NCBI GenBank assembly: GCA_964453205.1
Contig: CAYVRC010000147.1
Span: 1 to 15,253 of the forward strand
Direction: 5' to 3'
Length of the DNA stretch: 15,253 nt
Source: Crateriforma sp964453205
GTDB taxonomy: Bacteria > Planctomycetota > Planctomycetia > Pirellulales > Pirellulaceae
Part shown: one piece after another, positions 14,368 to 15,253 of the stretch
Numbering within the stretch: position 1 is the first letter of the stretch
Layout: each line of letters starts with the position of its first letter
Notes under the pieces: generated by a model
The model's input: the letters and a program-made list of their open reading frames with translations, nothing else
Database searches by the model: none
What the model was told of the DNA's origin: nothing
Translations under genes and position numbers: made by a program

Positions 14368-15253
14368 CTAGGGTGTGCCCAATTGACGCATGACTTGAGC
14401 GACGATTTGTTCGATGGTGTCCGCCGGCAAGGCTTTGGGGGCGACGGATGACGTGCCGGCCGTCGCGGTGAATTCGCCGATCAAGGCGTCGATTTGTCGC
14501 TGGCTTCGCAGCACGGCCTCCTTTTGCGATTCCGAAAGTGGGACGCGTCCGCTGCCCAGGTCCCAGCCCCGCGACCGGGCACCGGCCCGGAAGCCTTCGG
14601 GGAACTCGCCGAGTCCGATCATCGCGTCGAACAACGGAATCAACTGGTACTGCAACTTCATCGCCGTTTCGATGTCCCCGGCCACACAGGCCCGATGGAC
14701 CGCCCGGGTCAATTCCGGCACGACGCCGCTGGTCGCATTGGTGCCGCCGTCGGCACCGGCGATCAGCATCGGCGCCAGCGCGGCGTCCCAACCGGTCAAG
14801 AACGAGAAATCGTCGCGCATCGGCCGGATCGCCGCGATCATCCGCATCATGTTGGGCAGGTCACCGCTGCTGTCCTTGATGCCCACCACCCGCGGACACT
14901 CCGCGGCCAGTCGGATGACCGTGTCGACGTCGATCGGCGACGCAAACAGGGGAATGTTGTAGACCGTGACGTCGACGCTGACGGAGTCGGCGATCTGGCG
15001 GAAATACGCGTAGACGCCTTCGCTAGAAAGCCGATAATAAAAGGGTGCGACGATCGCCACGGCCCTCACGCCCATCGCGCCGTACGCTTCGCAGGCGTCG
15101 ATCGTTTCGTGGACGTTCGCTTCGGCGGCACCGGCCAACACCGGCACACGCCCGGCGGCTTGATCGACGACGATGCCGACAATGCGGCGACGTTCGTCCG
15201 GCGTGAAACGGACGAATTCTCCGGTGCTTCCGTTGGGATACAACCCGTCGACC
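14368..15253 (-). CDS. DHDPS/NAL-family (class I, pyruvate-type) aldolase, N-terminus cut by the window edge
   Basis: 294 residues are visible; the frame is open to the right edge (V-D-G-L-Y-P-N-G...), so roughly 40 N-terminal residues are missing. PF00701 TIM-barrel signs, numbered from the Leu codon at 15243 as residue 1: GSTGEF (5-10), APFYYRLSSEGVYAYF (66-81), catalytic Tyr95 in VYNIP, Schiff-base Lys123 in GIKDSSGD and GADGGTNATSG (163-173). The family cleaves or forms C-C bonds with pyruvate. The position of the DapA arginine (YNVPSRT) is occupied by LFAS, so lysine biosynthesis is unlikely. A lyase for a 2-keto-3-deoxy sugar acid or sialic-acid-like substrate fits better. After the barrel (ends near 256) a linker and terminal helix follow, listed separately. 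It is first in a possible aldolase-lactonase transcript. Confidence 0.88.
   Translation of the reverse strand, partial: VDGLYPNGSTGEFVRFTPDERRRIVGIVVDQAAGRVPVLAGAAEANVHETIDACEAYGAMGVRAVAIVAPFYYRLSSEGVYAYFRQIADSVSVDVTVYNIPLFASPIDVDTVIRLAAECPRVVGIKDSSGDLPNMMRMIAAIRPMRDDFSFLTGWDAALAPMLIAGADGGTNATSGVVPELTRAVHRACVAGDIETAMKLQYQLIPLFDAMIGLGEFPEGFRAGARSRGWDLGSGRVPLSESQKEAVLRSQRQIDALIGEFTATAGTSSVAPKALPADTIEQIVAQVMRQLGTP
14377..14475 (-). other. C-terminal linker plus encapsulation-peptide-like helix of the aldolase
   Basis: The last ~35 residues of the aldolase lie beyond the usual end of the family fold. A Thr/Ala/Ser/Pro linker (FTATAGTSSVAPKALP) is followed by DTIEQIVAQVMRQLG. In this helix the hydrophobic residues I, I, V, V, M, L fall at positions i, i+3, i+4, i+7, i+8, i+11, giving one greasy face, with Gly-Thr-Pro at the end. 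A flexible linker and a 12-18 residue amphipathic helix at a terminus is the known design of peptides that direct enzymes into bacterial microcompartments. Alternative: an oligomerisation helix or an unrelated extension. Confidence 0.45.

Noticed and set aside
13708..14451. Plus-strand frame of 247 codons opposite the lactonase
   Set aside because: It is antisense to a well-supported beta-propeller gene and has no motif of its own.

Overview
The window looks like chromosomal DNA from a Pirellulaceae-type planctomycete (Rhodopirellula or a relative). This is inferred from gene content, not from any database search. The signs are GC-rich genes with few Shine-Dalgarno sites, many short secreted or lipoprotein hypotheticals, lipid A and LPS-export genes, a secreted FAD oxidoreductase with a golvesin-like C-terminus, and a short archaeal/eukaryotic-type prolyl-tRNA synthetase. 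I see no phage, insertion sequence, CRISPR array, tRNA or rRNA.

Layout: (1) 1-1316 is visibly less GC-rich and carries two minus-strand genes for exported proteins of unknown function. One is cut by the left edge and one is small and cysteine-rich. (2) 1445-1544 is a run of exactly 100 N, an assembly gap. (3) 1755-3571 (+) is a translationally coupled pair: an LptF/LptG-family LPS-export permease and a TIGR04283-like family 2 glycosyltransferase. (4) 3602-7062 (-) holds, in transcription order, an 84-residue unknown protein, the tyrosine recombinase XerC, and the exported FAD-dependent oxidoreductase. (5) 7167-8790 (-) holds a secreted unknown protein and a lipoprotein with a GNA1162/CsgG-like domain, separated by a short region containing a 24-bp tandem repeat. 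(6) 9131-9337 (+) is a tiny lipoprotein that converges on lpxK (9348-10403, -). (7) 10530-11366 (+) is a COG3618-type amidohydrolase/lactonase. (8) 11399-15253 (-) holds a DHDPS/NAL-family aldolase cut by the right edge, an exported Pgl-type beta-propeller lactonase, and proS.

Envelope biogenesis is one theme: lipid A 4'-kinase, LPS permease and several lipoproteins. Sugar-acid catabolism is a possible second theme: two lactonase-type enzymes lie near a keto-acid aldolase of the pyruvate Schiff-base family. The most interesting observation is the C-terminus of that aldolase. After a Pro/Ala/Ser/Thr linker it ends in a short amphipathic helix that looks like a bacterial-microcompartment encapsulation peptide. 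Planctomycetes are known to build microcompartments that handle L-lactaldehyde from fucose and rhamnose. A lactaldehyde-forming 2-keto-3-deoxy-sugar-acid aldolase targeted to such a compartment would be a coherent but unproven reading; no shell genes lie in this window.
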